Shown one piece after another: positions 7,766-17,000 of a DNA stretch of 46,657 bases. A program made the translations under genes and the position numbers. Each line of letters opens with the position of its first letter. Position 1 is the first letter of the stretch. Origin of the DNA: an uncultured Acidimicrobiales bacterium (GTDB lineage Bacteria; Actinomycetota; Acidimicrobiia; Acidimicrobiales; SHLQ01); NCBI GenBank assembly GCA_905479685.1, contig CAJQNJ010000014.1:1-46657 (forward strand), written 5' to 3'. The notes below the pieces were generated by a model. The model was given only the letters and a program-made list of their open reading frames with translations, ran no database searches and was not told the origin of the DNA.

Positions 7766-7785
7766 GTGGGGACATAGGTCCCTGC
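7766..7785 (+). promoter_or_regulatory. DosR-type palindrome upstream of the tandem USP gene
   Basis: GTGGGGACATAGGTCCCTGC contains GGGAC-N4-GTCCC with perfect half-sites and the spacing of the DosR/DevR consensus TTSGGGACTWWAGTCCCSAA. Its centre is about 71 bp before the USP start codon. A weak -10-like CGATAT lies at 7808-7813, which would put the box near -42, the usual place for this activator. Confidence 0.75.
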
Positions 7786-7846
7786 CTGAGCAAAGGACGA
7801 CGACGCACGATATGTGCAGCATCGTCGATCGAGAGAGGGCAATCCC

Positions 7847-8692
7847 ATGACCACACGCAAGGTCGTCGTTGGCGTCGACGCGTCGCCGAGTTCAGTGCAT
7901 GCGCTTCGATGGGCGTGTCACAACAGTCAAGATGGTGATGAAATCGTTGCCGTTCTTGCATGGGAGGTACCCACCCTTTCGTTGTTGCCACCACCTCCCG
8001 GGGCGACAGGGCGACCTGGAGGTTCGGCGAGCGACGTCGCGAACGAGACACTTCGACGAGCGGTGTCCGACGCCACGACTGGCTACAACGTGTTGGTCAC
8101 AAAGGAGGCAATCCAGGGATCGTCTGCACACACGATTCTCGAAGCGAGCGAAGCCGCTGACTTGATCGTGATGGGCACGCGTGGCGGCGGAATGACAAAG
8201 GCGCTGCTCGGAAGCGTGAGCCGTCGAGTGCTCCATCAGGCAAAGATTCCCGTTGTCATCGTCCCCGATGGGGCACCCATCGATTACCGCGAGGCGGTCG
8301 CCGTCGCGGTCGACGGTTCGGATCACTCCATGTCAGCGCTGAGATGGGCGCGAGAACTCGATGTAGAACGAATCGATGTGATCCACGCATGGCACCCGAT
8401 GCGGTCATATTCACCGTACGTGCCGCCAATCAGCGATGCGGAACTCGAAGCGGTCGCAGGCGAGACGATCGAACGCATCATGGGCGAAACGCTCGATGGC
8501 GAGACCGACGAGCGGCTACACCCATTGGTGCTGAGCGGTGATGCTCGGACGATCCTCACTGACGACGAGTTCGAGCCCGGACTCCTGATAATGGGATCTC
8601 GCGGGTTCACCGGGTTCGTTGGTGCGTTCATCGGAAGCGTGACCGACTACGTCGTGACGCATAGCAACGTCGCCGTGGCAGTGATCCCGTAA
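7847..8692 (+). CDS. Tandem universal stress protein (two UspA domains)
   Basis: This 281-residue cytosolic protein has two USP domains. Domain one starts MTTRKVVVGVDASPSSVHAL and ends with MGTRGGGMTKALLGSVSRRV. Domain two starts VAVAVDGSDHSMSALRWARE and ends with MGSRGFTGFVGAFIGSVTDY. The second ATP motif has the canonical G-2X-G-9X-G-S spacing; the first is one residue short. The start at 7847 follows GAGAGAGGG; an earlier in-frame ATG at 7814 is less likely. The arrangement is that of mycobacterial Rv2623, Rv1996 and Rv2005c, all DosR-controlled. A near-perfect DosR-type box lies upstream. It is convergent with the CBS gene. Confidence 0.93.
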   Translation: MTTRKVVVGVDASPSSVHALRWACHNSQDGDEIVAVLAWEVPTLSLLPPPPGATGRPGGSASDVANETLRRAVSDATTGYNVLVTKEAIQGSSAHTILEASEAADLIVMGTRGGGMTKALLGSVSRRVLHQAKIPVVIVPDGAPIDYREAVAVAVDGSDHSMSALRWARELDVERIDVIHAWHPMRSYSPYVPPISDAELEAVAGETIERIMGETLDGETDERLHPLVLSGDARTILTDDEFEPGLLIMGSRGFTGFVGAFIGSVTDYVVTHSNVAVAVIP

Positions 8693-8698
8693 ACCTGG

Positions 8699-8738
8699 TC
8701 CCTACTCGACGAGCCCGGTCTCTATTCGACGAGCATGG
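8699..8738. repeat. Imperfect 20-bp tandem duplication at the CBS gene 3' end
   Basis: 8699-8718 and 8719-8738 align at 16 of 20 positions, both containing CTAYTCGACGAGC. The second copy encodes the last residues and stop of the CBS gene (minus strand); the first lies just beyond the stop, between two convergent genes. It looks like a small duplication of the coding end rather than a regulatory site. Confidence 0.45.
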
Positions 8739-9096
8739 CCAGTAGGTCGTAGCTCGACAAGAGCCCAACAACGGTGCGGCGATTACCTTGGGTCACGATC
8801 AAGTGATGTACGTAGTTGGACCGCATCATCTCGGCCGCGTTCGACACACTCGCTTCGACGTCGATCAGGATCGGTGGTCCCGCCATGATCTCTCCGAGCG
8901 CATCGTCTGGATCACGACCTTGACAATCGGCCAGCGTGACCATGCCTAGTGCCTCGTCGTTTTCAACGATCGGAATCGCATGTAATCCTGATGCGGTGAG
9001 CATCGAGCGCGCTCGATCCATTGACTCATGTGGTCCGAGGGCGAGTAAATCGCCCGTCATGAGGTCTCCGATGTTGTGAATCGACAGCGCGGACAT
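8722..9096 (-). CDS. Two-CBS-domain protein (Hrp1/Rv2626c-like)
   Basis: This 124-residue protein is made only of a CBS pair. Motifs are IGDLMTGDLLALGPHESMDR, SGLHAIPIVENDEALGMVTL for CBS1, and ILIDVEASVSNAAEMM with HHLIVTQGNRRTVVGLLSSY for CBS2. Stand-alone CBS pairs bind adenosine nucleotides or related ligands and act as sensors. Mycobacterial Hrp1 has this size and layout and is DosR-induced. I chose the ATG at 9096, which has GGAAGG upstream; a longer frame to 9192 has no domain support and would run through the regulatory palindrome at 9163-9182. The gene is divergent from the aldehyde dehydrogenase. Confidence 0.88.
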   Translation of the reverse strand: MSALSIHNIGDLMTGDLLALGPHESMDRARSMLTASGLHAIPIVENDEALGMVTLADCQGRDPDDALGEIMAGPPILIDVEASVSNAAEMMRSNYVHHLIVTQGNRRTVVGLLSSYDLLAMLVE

Positions 9097-9162
9097 GATG
9101 ATCGAACCTTCCGAAATCGAATGTGCAGTTGATCGAACCGTAAGTCTCGTCACTCCTGTCCG

Positions 9163-9182
9163 GCAGGGCCGAAGGTCATGAG
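9163..9182 (-). promoter_or_regulatory. Variant DosR-type palindrome between the CBS and aldehyde dehydrogenase genes
   Basis: GGCAGGGCCGAAGGTCATGA has GGGCC-N4-GTCAT, the DosR spacing with one and two mismatches in the half-sites. Bases 9162-9178 are identical to 1449-1465 upstream of DUF1876. The centre is about 76 bp before the CBS start and 77 bp before the dehydrogenase start, so it could serve either divergent gene. Confidence 0.5.
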
Positions 9183-9249
9183 GCGGACGCACGTGTCACG
9201 AACAGTACGATCACGCTACAGCCAAACGAAATTGAAGAGGACCCCAATC

Positions 9250-10704
9250 ATGATTCTGAATGACCCTTCGTTGTTGAAGTCGCAGGCCTACATCGGTGGT
9301 GCGTGGATCGACGCCGACTCCGGCGCAACGTTCGATGTGGTCAATCCTGTCGATGGTGTCGTCGTCGGCTCGGTTGCCGATCTGGGCACCACCGAAACAC
9401 GTCGTGCGATCGAAGCTGCTCGTGATGCCATGCCGGCATGGGCCGGGCTCACCGCCAAACAACGTGGCGTGATCATGCGCCGTTGGTACGACCTGTTGCT
9501 CGAGAATCAAGAAGACCTCGCTCAGATCATGACCGCCGAAATGGGCAAGCCCATCCGCGAGTCACGCGGGGAGGCCGTCTTTGCGTCGAACTTCGTCGAT
9601 TGGTTCGCTGAAGAGGGCAAACGTGCCTACGGAGAGATCATTCCGACCCACGACATGTCGAAAAGACTGCTCGTGCTCCAGCAGCCAATCGGTGTCGTCG
9701 CAGCCGTGACACCATGGAATTTCCCCATGGCGATGATCACTCGGAAGGTGGCCCCGGCGATGGCCGCTGGATGCGCATCAGTTGTGAAGCCGGCACAAGA
9801 CTGCCCGATCACAGCACTGGCGATCGCTGATCTCGCGGAGCGCGCGGGAGTTCCTGCAGGAGTGTTCAACGTGGTGACATCTCTCGACCCCGTCGACATC
9901 GGCCTCGAACTCTCAACCAACCCGATCGTCAGAAAGATCTCGTTCACGGGGTCCACAGCGGTCGGCAAGCTACTCATGAGCCAAGCAGCAGGTACCGTCA
10001 AGGCCGTCTCGATGGAGCTCGGCGGAAATGCCCCGTTCATCGTGTTCGACGACGCCGATATCGACGCAGCGGTACAGGGTGCAATCGCATCCAAGTACCG
10101 GAACTCGGGGCAGACGTGTATCTGCGCCAACCGGCTGTACGTCCAAGACTCGGTCTACGACGAGTTCGCTGCGGCTTTTGCCGACGCTGTCTCGAAGCTG
10201 AACGTCGGCCCATCGGCCGAGGACGAGACCGAGATCGGCCCACTCGTCAACAGCGCCGCCATCGAAAAGGTGGAAGGTCTCGTCGACGATGCGCTCTCGA
10301 AAGGTGCAACGGCGCTCACCGGAGGAGGACGTCACGAACTCGGAGGAACATTCTTCGAAGTGACGGTGCTCGCCGGGGTCGATGCAAGCATGCGGGTGGC
10401 GAGCGAAGAGATCTTCGGCCCTGTCGCACCCCTGTACCGATTCTCGACCGAGGAAGAAGCGATCCAACTCGCCAACGACACTCCATACGGACTGGCGTCC
10501 TACTTCTACGCTGGCGATCTGGGACGAATCTTTCGCGTCAGCGAAGGCCTCGAGTACGGCATGGTCGGGGTGAATACCGGCCTCATCTCAACTGAGATTC
10601 ACCCATTCGGCGGCGTGAAGGAGTCGGGCATCGGCCGCGAGGGCTCACATCACGGTCTCGAAGAATATCTCGAGACGAAGTACGTCTGCTTGGGCGGCGT
10701 CTAG
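9250..10704 (+). CDS. gabD: NAD(P)-dependent succinate-semialdehyde-type dehydrogenase
   Basis: This is a 484-residue aldehyde dehydrogenase that oxidises an aldehyde to the acid, most likely succinate semialdehyde to succinate. It shows PWNFPMAMITRKVAPAMAAG (cofactor domain), FTGSTAVGK, MELGGNAPFIVFDDADID containing the general-base Glu, and NSGQTCICANRLYV with catalytic Cys290. The C-terminus FGGVKESGIGREGSHHGLEE is typical of the GabD branch, as is PWNFPMAMITRK. The start at 9250 follows GAAGAGG. Succinate-semialdehyde oxidation links glutamate/GABA or 2-oxoglutarate to succinate and can run with an interrupted TCA cycle. The substrate call is by subfamily resemblance. Confidence 0.87.
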   Translation: MILNDPSLLKSQAYIGGAWIDADSGATFDVVNPVDGVVVGSVADLGTTETRRAIEAARDAMPAWAGLTAKQRGVIMRRWYDLLLENQEDLAQIMTAEMGKPIRESRGEAVFASNFVDWFAEEGKRAYGEIIPTHDMSKRLLVLQQPIGVVAAVTPWNFPMAMITRKVAPAMAAGCASVVKPAQDCPITALAIADLAERAGVPAGVFNVVTSLDPVDIGLELSTNPIVRKISFTGSTAVGKLLMSQAAGTVKAVSMELGGNAPFIVFDDADIDAAVQGAIASKYRNSGQTCICANRLYVQDSVYDEFAAAFADAVSKLNVGPSAEDETEIGPLVNSAAIEKVEGLVDDALSKGATALTGGGRHELGGTFFEVTVLAGVDASMRVASEEIFGPVAPLYRFSTEEEAIQLANDTPYGLASYFYAGDLGRIFRVSEGLEYGMVGVNTGLISTEIHPFGGVKESGIGREGSHHGLEEYLETKYVCLGGV

Positions 10705-10730
10705 CCAGCGAACCGATCGCGAGATCGACG

Positions 10731-10750
10731 TTTGGGACCGAAGTCCCTAC
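10731..10750 (+). promoter_or_regulatory. DosR-type palindrome upstream of the dikinase operon
   Basis: TTTGGGACCGAAGTCCCTAC fits the DosR/DevR consensus TTSGGGACTWWAGTCCCSAA closely, with perfect GGGAC and GTCCC half-sites four bases apart. The centre is about 62 bp before the ppdK start codon in a 98-bp intergenic region. It probably controls the four-gene ppdK operon. Confidence 0.78.
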
Positions 10751-10802
10751 TTCGAGGACGCAGAGCAGCACAGTCTGGACCCGTGAACCTGGGACCAAGA
10801 CA

Positions 10803-13580
10803 ATGACGATGGAAAACGTGCGTGAGCACGACGCAGAAGCTGCGACAACAGACGACCAGTGGGTCTATGGCTTTGACGAACTCTCCTCCGCGGAGCGTTC
10901 AGTCGACGGGTCGTGGGACCGCGTGCGAGGACTTTTGGGCGGGAAAGGAGCGAACCTCGCCGACATGACACGGATCGGCGTACCGGTCCCACCCGGTTTC
11001 ACCGTCACCGCCCGAGCGTGCAACGAATACCTACGGCGCGGCGGGGAATTCCCGCCGACCTTGTGGGAGCAAGTGCTCGAGAGGCTCCACTCGATCGAGG
11101 AGAAAACCGGCAAGACACTCGGAGACCCGTCCCGCCCGCTTCTGGTCGCGTGTCGTTCGGGAGCCAAGTTCTCGATGCCGGGGATGATGGACACCGTTCT
11201 CGACATCGGCCTCAATGACGCGGTCGTTGCGGGCATGATCGCGTCCTCGGGCAACGAACACTTCGTCCTCGACTCCTATCGTCGCCTCATCCAGATGTTC
11301 GGCTCGGTTGTCCTTGGAGTACACGACGAGTACTTCGAGGATGTGCTTTCCGCCGCACGAGCAGCGATCTCGACCTCGAGCGATGCGGACCTGGACATCG
11401 ACGCACTGAGGTCGGTGATCGAGTCGTTCAAGTCGATCGTGGCTCAGCGAGCCTCGATCCCGTTTCCCACAGATCCACTCGACCAGTTACGGATGGCGAT
11501 CGAGGCCGTCTTCGAGAGTTGGGACGGCAAACGCGCGAGGGATTATCGAGCCGCCGCCCACATTGCCAACGATCTGGGGACCGCCGTCAACGTCGTGTCC
11601 ATGGTCTTTGGAAACACTGGCGACGAATCCGCGACGGGGGTCGCGATGTCTCGAAACGCCACTAATGGAGCTCCTGGACTCGAAGGCGACTTCCTGATCA
11701 ACGCCCAAGGCGAAGACGTTGTCGCCGGGACTCGGCCCACCCGACCGATCAGAGAGCTCGCCGACGAGATGCCAGAGATGAGCGAAGAGTTCGCTCGAAT
11801 CGCTCAGATGCTCGAGTCGCACTATCGCGACATGCAAGACATGGAGTTCACCATTGAGAACGGTGTGCTCTGGTTGCTGCAAACACGCGACGGCAAGCGC
11901 ACAGCTCAGGCCGCGGTGCGTATCGCCGTCGATCTCGCGAACGAAGGAATGATCAGCCGGTCAGAGGCCGTCAGTCGGATCTCCCCCGAACAGATCGAGG
12001 CCTTCCTTCATCCTCGGTTCGATGCCGCTGCCCTCAGCGCAGCCGAAGTCATCGCCACGGGCCTGAATGTTTCTCCAGGGGCAGCGACGGGAGTAGTCGC
12101 CCTCGACCCTGACTTGGCAGAACGTTGGGCGTCGGAAGGGCGAGACGTCATCCTCGTTCGACCCGAGACGAAACCAGACGATGTGCACGGGATGCTCGCT
12201 GCTCGAGGCATCTTGACATCAAGCGGGGGACGTACGAGCCACGCGGCTCTCGTCGCACGTCAGTTCGGGCGGCCCGCTGTGGTCGGCGCCGAAGGCGTGG
12301 ACATCGATCTGTCCGACCGGACCGTTACCTTCGAGACGCTGACAATTCAGGAGGGTGACTACGTCTCCATCGATGGCACAACCGGCGACGTCTACAGCGA
12401 GAAGATCGCCTTGATCGAAGGCGACATGGATGACCCCTATCTCACCGAGTTGCTCTCCTGGGCCGATGAGATGAGCGTGCTCGACGTTCGGGCAAATGCA
12501 GATACGGGACCTGACGCCACGCGCGCCGCACGATTCGGTGCTCTGGGGATCGGGCTCTGTCGAACCGAGCACATGTTCTTCGACCCCGATCGACTGCCGA
12601 TCATGCAGCAGATGATCATGGCTGACACAAGGACAGAGCGCGATCAAGCAATTGCGGCACTGTTGCCATTCCAGCGGGCTGATTTCACCGAGCTGTTTCG
12701 AGCGATGAACGGCAAGCCGGTGATCATTCGGCTACTCGATCCTCCGCTTCATGAGTTCCTCCCGGATCGGGACGAGTTGCTCCGGGAGATCGCTGATCTG
12801 CAGATCAAACTTCTGCGAGCCACCCACCTGACCGAACTCGAGTCGCATGTCGATTCGATCGAGCACGCCAACGCGTTGATGGCTCAGATCGACGCTCACC
12901 GCGAGACGAACCCGATGCTGGGCACGCGGGGCGTTCGACTCGGGGTCCTCATACCCGAGCTGACGACCATGCAGGCCACTGCGATATTCGAAGCGGCAGC
13001 CGATGTGATCGACGAGGGAATCCCTGTCTACCCCGAGGTGATGGTGCCACTCGTCAGCGATGTCGAGGAGTTCGTTCGCCAGCGGAGGGTCATCGAAACA
13101 GCAGCCGCTCAAGTACAAGAGGCTCGGGGCATCACGCTGGCGGCGGTCGTCGGAACGATGATCGAAGTGCCACGCGCGGCACTCACCGCTGGTGAGATTG
13201 CCGAGCACGCCGATTTCCTTTCGTTCGGAACGAATGACCTCACCCAGATGACCTACGGCATGAGTCGCGACGACGCCGAGTCAGGATTCCTCCTCGACTA
13301 CCTCGAAGCGGGCGTGTTCTCAGAGAATCCGTTCGCAACACTCGACGCCAAGGGCGTGGGCCGGTTGATCGAACTCTGCCTCGAAGGAGCCAGAGCAGCA
13401 AAACCCGACATGGAAGCCGGGATCTGTGGCGAACATGGCGGCGATCCGACGTCGATCGGACTCGCCCGTCAACTCGGACTGACGTACGTGAGTTGTTCGC
13501 CGTTTCGTGTACCGGTCGCCCGACTCGCTGCCGCACACGCCGAATTGGCAATCAAGTCGTCAACCGAGAGGCCATCATGA
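10803..13580 (+). CDS. ppdK: Pyruvate, phosphate dikinase
   Basis: This cytosolic enzyme interconverts pyruvate + ATP + Pi and phosphoenolpyruvate + AMP + PPi. At 925 residues it is slightly longer than usual because of about 25 extra N-terminal residues. Domain order is normal: N-terminal nucleotide-binding domain (LLGGKGANLADMTRIGVPVP, PGFTVTARACNEYL), central phospho-histidine domain (SGGRTSHAALVARQFG, His480), and C-terminal PEP/pyruvate barrel (FGTNDLTQMTYGMSRDDAES, GICGEHGGDP carrying the catalytic Cys). In the PEP-to-pyruvate direction it yields ATP from AMP and PPi, useful under oxygen limitation. It overlaps the next gene by ATGA and has a DosR-type box upstream. Confidence 0.96.
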   Translation: MTMENVREHDAEAATTDDQWVYGFDELSSAERSVDGSWDRVRGLLGGKGANLADMTRIGVPVPPGFTVTARACNEYLRRGGEFPPTLWEQVLERLHSIEEKTGKTLGDPSRPLLVACRSGAKFSMPGMMDTVLDIGLNDAVVAGMIASSGNEHFVLDSYRRLIQMFGSVVLGVHDEYFEDVLSAARAAISTSSDADLDIDALRSVIESFKSIVAQRASIPFPTDPLDQLRMAIEAVFESWDGKRARDYRAAAHIANDLGTAVNVVSMVFGNTGDESATGVAMSRNATNGAPGLEGDFLINAQGEDVVAGTRPTRPIRELADEMPEMSEEFARIAQMLESHYRDMQDMEFTIENGVLWLLQTRDGKRTAQAAVRIAVDLANEGMISRSEAVSRISPEQIEAFLHPRFDAAALSAAEVIATGLNVSPGAATGVVALDPDLAERWASEGRDVILVRPETKPDDVHGMLAARGILTSSGGRTSHAALVARQFGRPAVVGAEGVDIDLSDRTVTFETLTIQEGDYVSIDGTTGDVYSEKIALIEGDMDDPYLTELLSWADEMSVLDVRANADTGPDATRAARFGALGIGLCRTEHMFFDPDRLPIMQQMIMADTRTERDQAIAALLPFQRADFTELFRAMNGKPVIIRLLDPPLHEFLPDRDELLREIADLQIKLLRATHLTELESHVDSIEHANALMAQIDAHRETNPMLGTRGVRLGVLIPELTTMQATAIFEAAADVIDEGIPVYPEVMVPLVSDVEEFVRQRRVIETAAAQVQEARGITLAAVVGTMIEVPRAALTAGEIAEHADFLSFGTNDLTQMTYGMSRDDAESGFLLDYLEAGVFSENPFATLDAKGVGRLIELCLEGARAAKPDMEAGICGEHGGDPTSIGLARQLGLTYVSCSPFRVPVARLAAAHAELAIKSSTERPS

Positions 13581-14017
13581 CTTCGGAACCCAGTGCCCCT
13601 GGCGGCCGCGACCAACGGACGGGCCTGCTCGTCCTGACACCAGATGAATGCTCCGAGGTGCTCTCGAGCACCTCGATCGGACGAATTGTGTTCGTCGATG
13701 GCGAATACCCATTGGCGCTGCCGGTCAACTTCGCTTGGGTCGAAGACTCGATCGTCTTCAGGACGGGCGAAGGCCAAAAGCTCCGCGCGGCAACAATCGA
13801 GAAGCCTGTCTCGTTCGAAGTCGACCGAATCGACGAAACCACTCACAGCGGCCTCAGCGTGATCGTGAAGGGGACCGCCCGGGCCGTCACCGATTGGGCC
13901 GAGCAGGAGCAACTCGAACAGCTGCCTGTTCGACCGTGGCAACGCCAGCCGTGGCGTCAAGGATGGGTCCGCATTGACCCAACGGAAATCTCGGGTCGGA
14001 AGCTCGATGTGCAATGA
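13577..14017 (+). CDS. Pyridoxamine 5'-phosphate oxidase-like flavin/haem-binding fold protein
   Basis: This 146-residue protein has the split-barrel PNPOx fold: LTPDECSEVLSSTSIGRIVF, YPLALPVNFAWVEDSIVFRT, GEGQKLRAATIEKPVSFEVD and SGLSVIVKGTARAVTDW. The K-L-x-x-A plus VSFEVD pattern is typical of the PNPOx-like family found in actinobacterial stress regulons (compare Rv0080, a DosR-regulon member). These small proteins bind FMN, F420 or haem, and their reactions are largely unknown; it is not a true PdxH by length. The start overlaps the ppdK stop by 4 bp and the stop overlaps nifJ by 4 bp, so it is translated as part of the operon. Confidence 0.88.
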   Translation: MTSEPSAPGGRDQRTGLLVLTPDECSEVLSSTSIGRIVFVDGEYPLALPVNFAWVEDSIVFRTGEGQKLRAATIEKPVSFEVDRIDETTHSGLSVIVKGTARAVTDWAEQEQLEQLPVRPWQRQPWRQGWVRIDPTEISGRKLDVQ

Positions 14018-17000
14018 CACAAGACAACCTGCCTGAGACGATCACCGTCGACGGAAACGAAGCAGCCGCCAAGGTCGCATATCAGCTGTCGGATGTCGTT
14101 GCCATCTATCCGATCACGCCGGCATCGCCAATGGGTGAACTGTGCGACGCCTGGGCGGCCACAAACCGTCCGAACCGCCTGGGAGCCGTGCCTCGCGTGA
14201 TCGAGATGCAGAGCGAAGGTGGGGCAGCTGGCGCGGTCCATGGATCGCTCCAGGCCGGGGCGATGACCACGACGTTCACGGCGTCACAGGGTCTACTCCT
14301 CATGATCCCGAACATCTACAAGATGGTCGGGGAGCTGTCCCCATGCGTGATCCACGTTGCAGCGCGCGCACTCGCGACCCATGCGTTGAGCATCTTCGGC
14401 GATCACAGTGATGTGATGGCAGTCCGCCAAACGGGCGCGGCTCTGCTTGCATCATCGTCGGTGCAAGAGGCCCAGGATCTTGCGCTCGTCGCCCACGCAT
14501 CCACCCTGCGCACGCGGGTTCCTTTCATCCATTTCTTCGACGGGTTTCGCACGAGTCATGAGGTGGCAAAGATCCAAGCACTCCCCCCGGCTGCATATGA
14601 CGCACTGATCGAGCACGATCTGACCCTCGAACACTTGATGCGTGGCCTCGATTCGAACCGGCCCGTGCTTCGCGGAACAGCGCAGAACCCCGACGTGTTC
14701 TTTCAGGCGCGGGAGGCGGCAAACCCCTTCCATGCCGCAGTGCCAGAAGCCGTGCAGAACGCCATGAACCAATTTGCGACCGTTACGGGTCGGGCGTATC
14801 AACTGTTCGATTACGAGGGTGCAGCCGACGCGGAAGACGTACTCGTCATCATGGGCTCGGGTGTCGGAGCTGCGAGCGACTGGCGACGAATGGCGCAGTC
14901 TCACGGTCGTAAGGTTGGCGTGTTGAACGTCCGCCTCTTTCGACCGTTCTCGAGCGAACACTTCGTTGCCGCGCTCCCCCCGACCACCACTCGCATCGCA
15001 GTGCTCGACCGCACAAAAGAACCGGGGTCCGTCGGCGAGCCGCTCTACACCGACGTCTGTACGTCGTTGATGGAGTCATGGCCTGGCTCACTGCCACTGG
15101 TCATCGGTGGTCGATATGGTCTCGGATCCAAGGAGTTCACCCCGGCAATGGTCGACGCGGTGTTTGGCGAGCTCCACCACGAGAGTCCACGCAAGCACAT
15201 CACCGTCGGTATCACCGACGACGTCACGCACACGAGCGTTCACGTCGATCCCTCCTTCGAATCACCACGCTCGGATTTCGAAGCGGTGTTCTTCGGACTC
15301 GGCAGCGACGGGACGGTCGGAGCGAACAAGACGACAGCAAAAATCGTCGGCGACGAAACGGCACTTCATGTTCAGGGCTATTTCGTCTACGACTCGAAGA
15401 AGTCTGGCGCCGTCACGGTCTCCCATCTTCGATTCGACTCCGAGCAGATCACCTCGACGTACCTGATCGACACGGCAGACTTCGTGGCGTGTCATCGGTT
15501 CTCGATCCTGGAACGGGGCGACGTAACGGAGCGCTGCCGGCACGGCGGCACACTCCTGCTCAACACACGGTTCGAATCTGACGCGCTGTGGGCCCAACTC
15601 CCCGAGCAGGTTCGTCACGACATCATCGAGAAGGAATTGACGGTGTGGGCGATCGACGCCGACGCAATCGCTGCTTCGGCCGGACTCCGCGGGCGGGTCA
15701 ACACCGTCCTCCAGGCTTGCTTCTTCGCACTCACCGAGGTGCTCGACACCGAGCGCGCGGTCGATGCGATGAAAGCGCGTCTGTCCAGTTCGTATGGACG
15801 TCAAGGGGCAGTCATCGTCGAGCGTAATGTCGCAGCGATCGATCAAGCGATCGACGCACTTCGGCCGATCGATGTCCCAGAGCTCGTCGAAGATGCACCT
15901 CCGCGGATCGTCACGACGAACGCGAGCACGCTCCTCGACACACTGCTTGCCGGAAAGGGTGACCTCCTCCCCGTGAGCGCCCTACCCGTCGACGGCACAT
16001 TCCCGACCGGCACGTCCAAGTTCGAAAAGCGCAGCATTGCTGCATCGATTCCCATCTGGGATTCCGACATCTGTATCGATTGCGGAAGATGTGCGCTGGT
16101 GTGCCCCCACGCGGCCATCCGTATGAAGGCCATGGTCGATGATGACCTCACGTCTCAACCTGACTCATTTCGATCAAAGCTCTGGAAAGGACCAGAAGGC
16201 GACCGCATGACCATTCAGGTCGCCCCCGACGACTGCACGGGCTGTGGTGTCTGCGTCGATATCTGCCCGGCAAAAAGCAAAACAGAAGTCAAACACCAGG
16301 CGATCAACATGGAGCCGATCGGCGATCACCTCCTCGTCGAGAGAACCAACTTTGCGTTCTTCGAACAGATCCCTGAGGCAAATCGGACCGGTCTCAAGCT
16401 CACCTCGGTCAAAGGCTCACAACTGGCGCAACCGCTGTTCGAATTCTCAGGTGCATGCGCTGGCTGCGGCGAGACCCCCTATCTCAAGTTGCTGAGCCAG
16501 TTGTTCGGCGACAGAACCATCATTGCCAACGCAACGGGATGTTCCTCGATCTACGGCGGCAACCTGCCCACCACACCATGGACAACCGATAGCAATGGAC
16601 GGGGACCCGCATGGGCCAACTCGCTCTTCGAGGACAATGCAGAATTTGGCCTCGGTATGAGATTGGCGCTCGACAGCCACGAACGTCGGGCACGCAGTCT
16701 TCTCGCCGACCAAGCCGATGGTCTCGGTTCGCTCGCTGAACAACTCCTCGGTCCGGCGCCGTCGGATGAAGGGCCCATCGCAGCCCGTCGCGACCAGGTC
16801 GAAGCGCTTCGGTCAATCCTGGCCGATCGAACCGATCCTCAGTCACGTGAGCTCCACGCTCTTGCAGATCACCTCCTCCGCCAGAACGTGTGGATCGTTG
16901 GTGGTGATGGCTGGGCCTACGACATCGGCTTCGGCGGTCTCGATCACGTACTTGCCTCAGGCCTCGACGTGAACGTTCTCGTGCTCGATACCGAGGTGTA

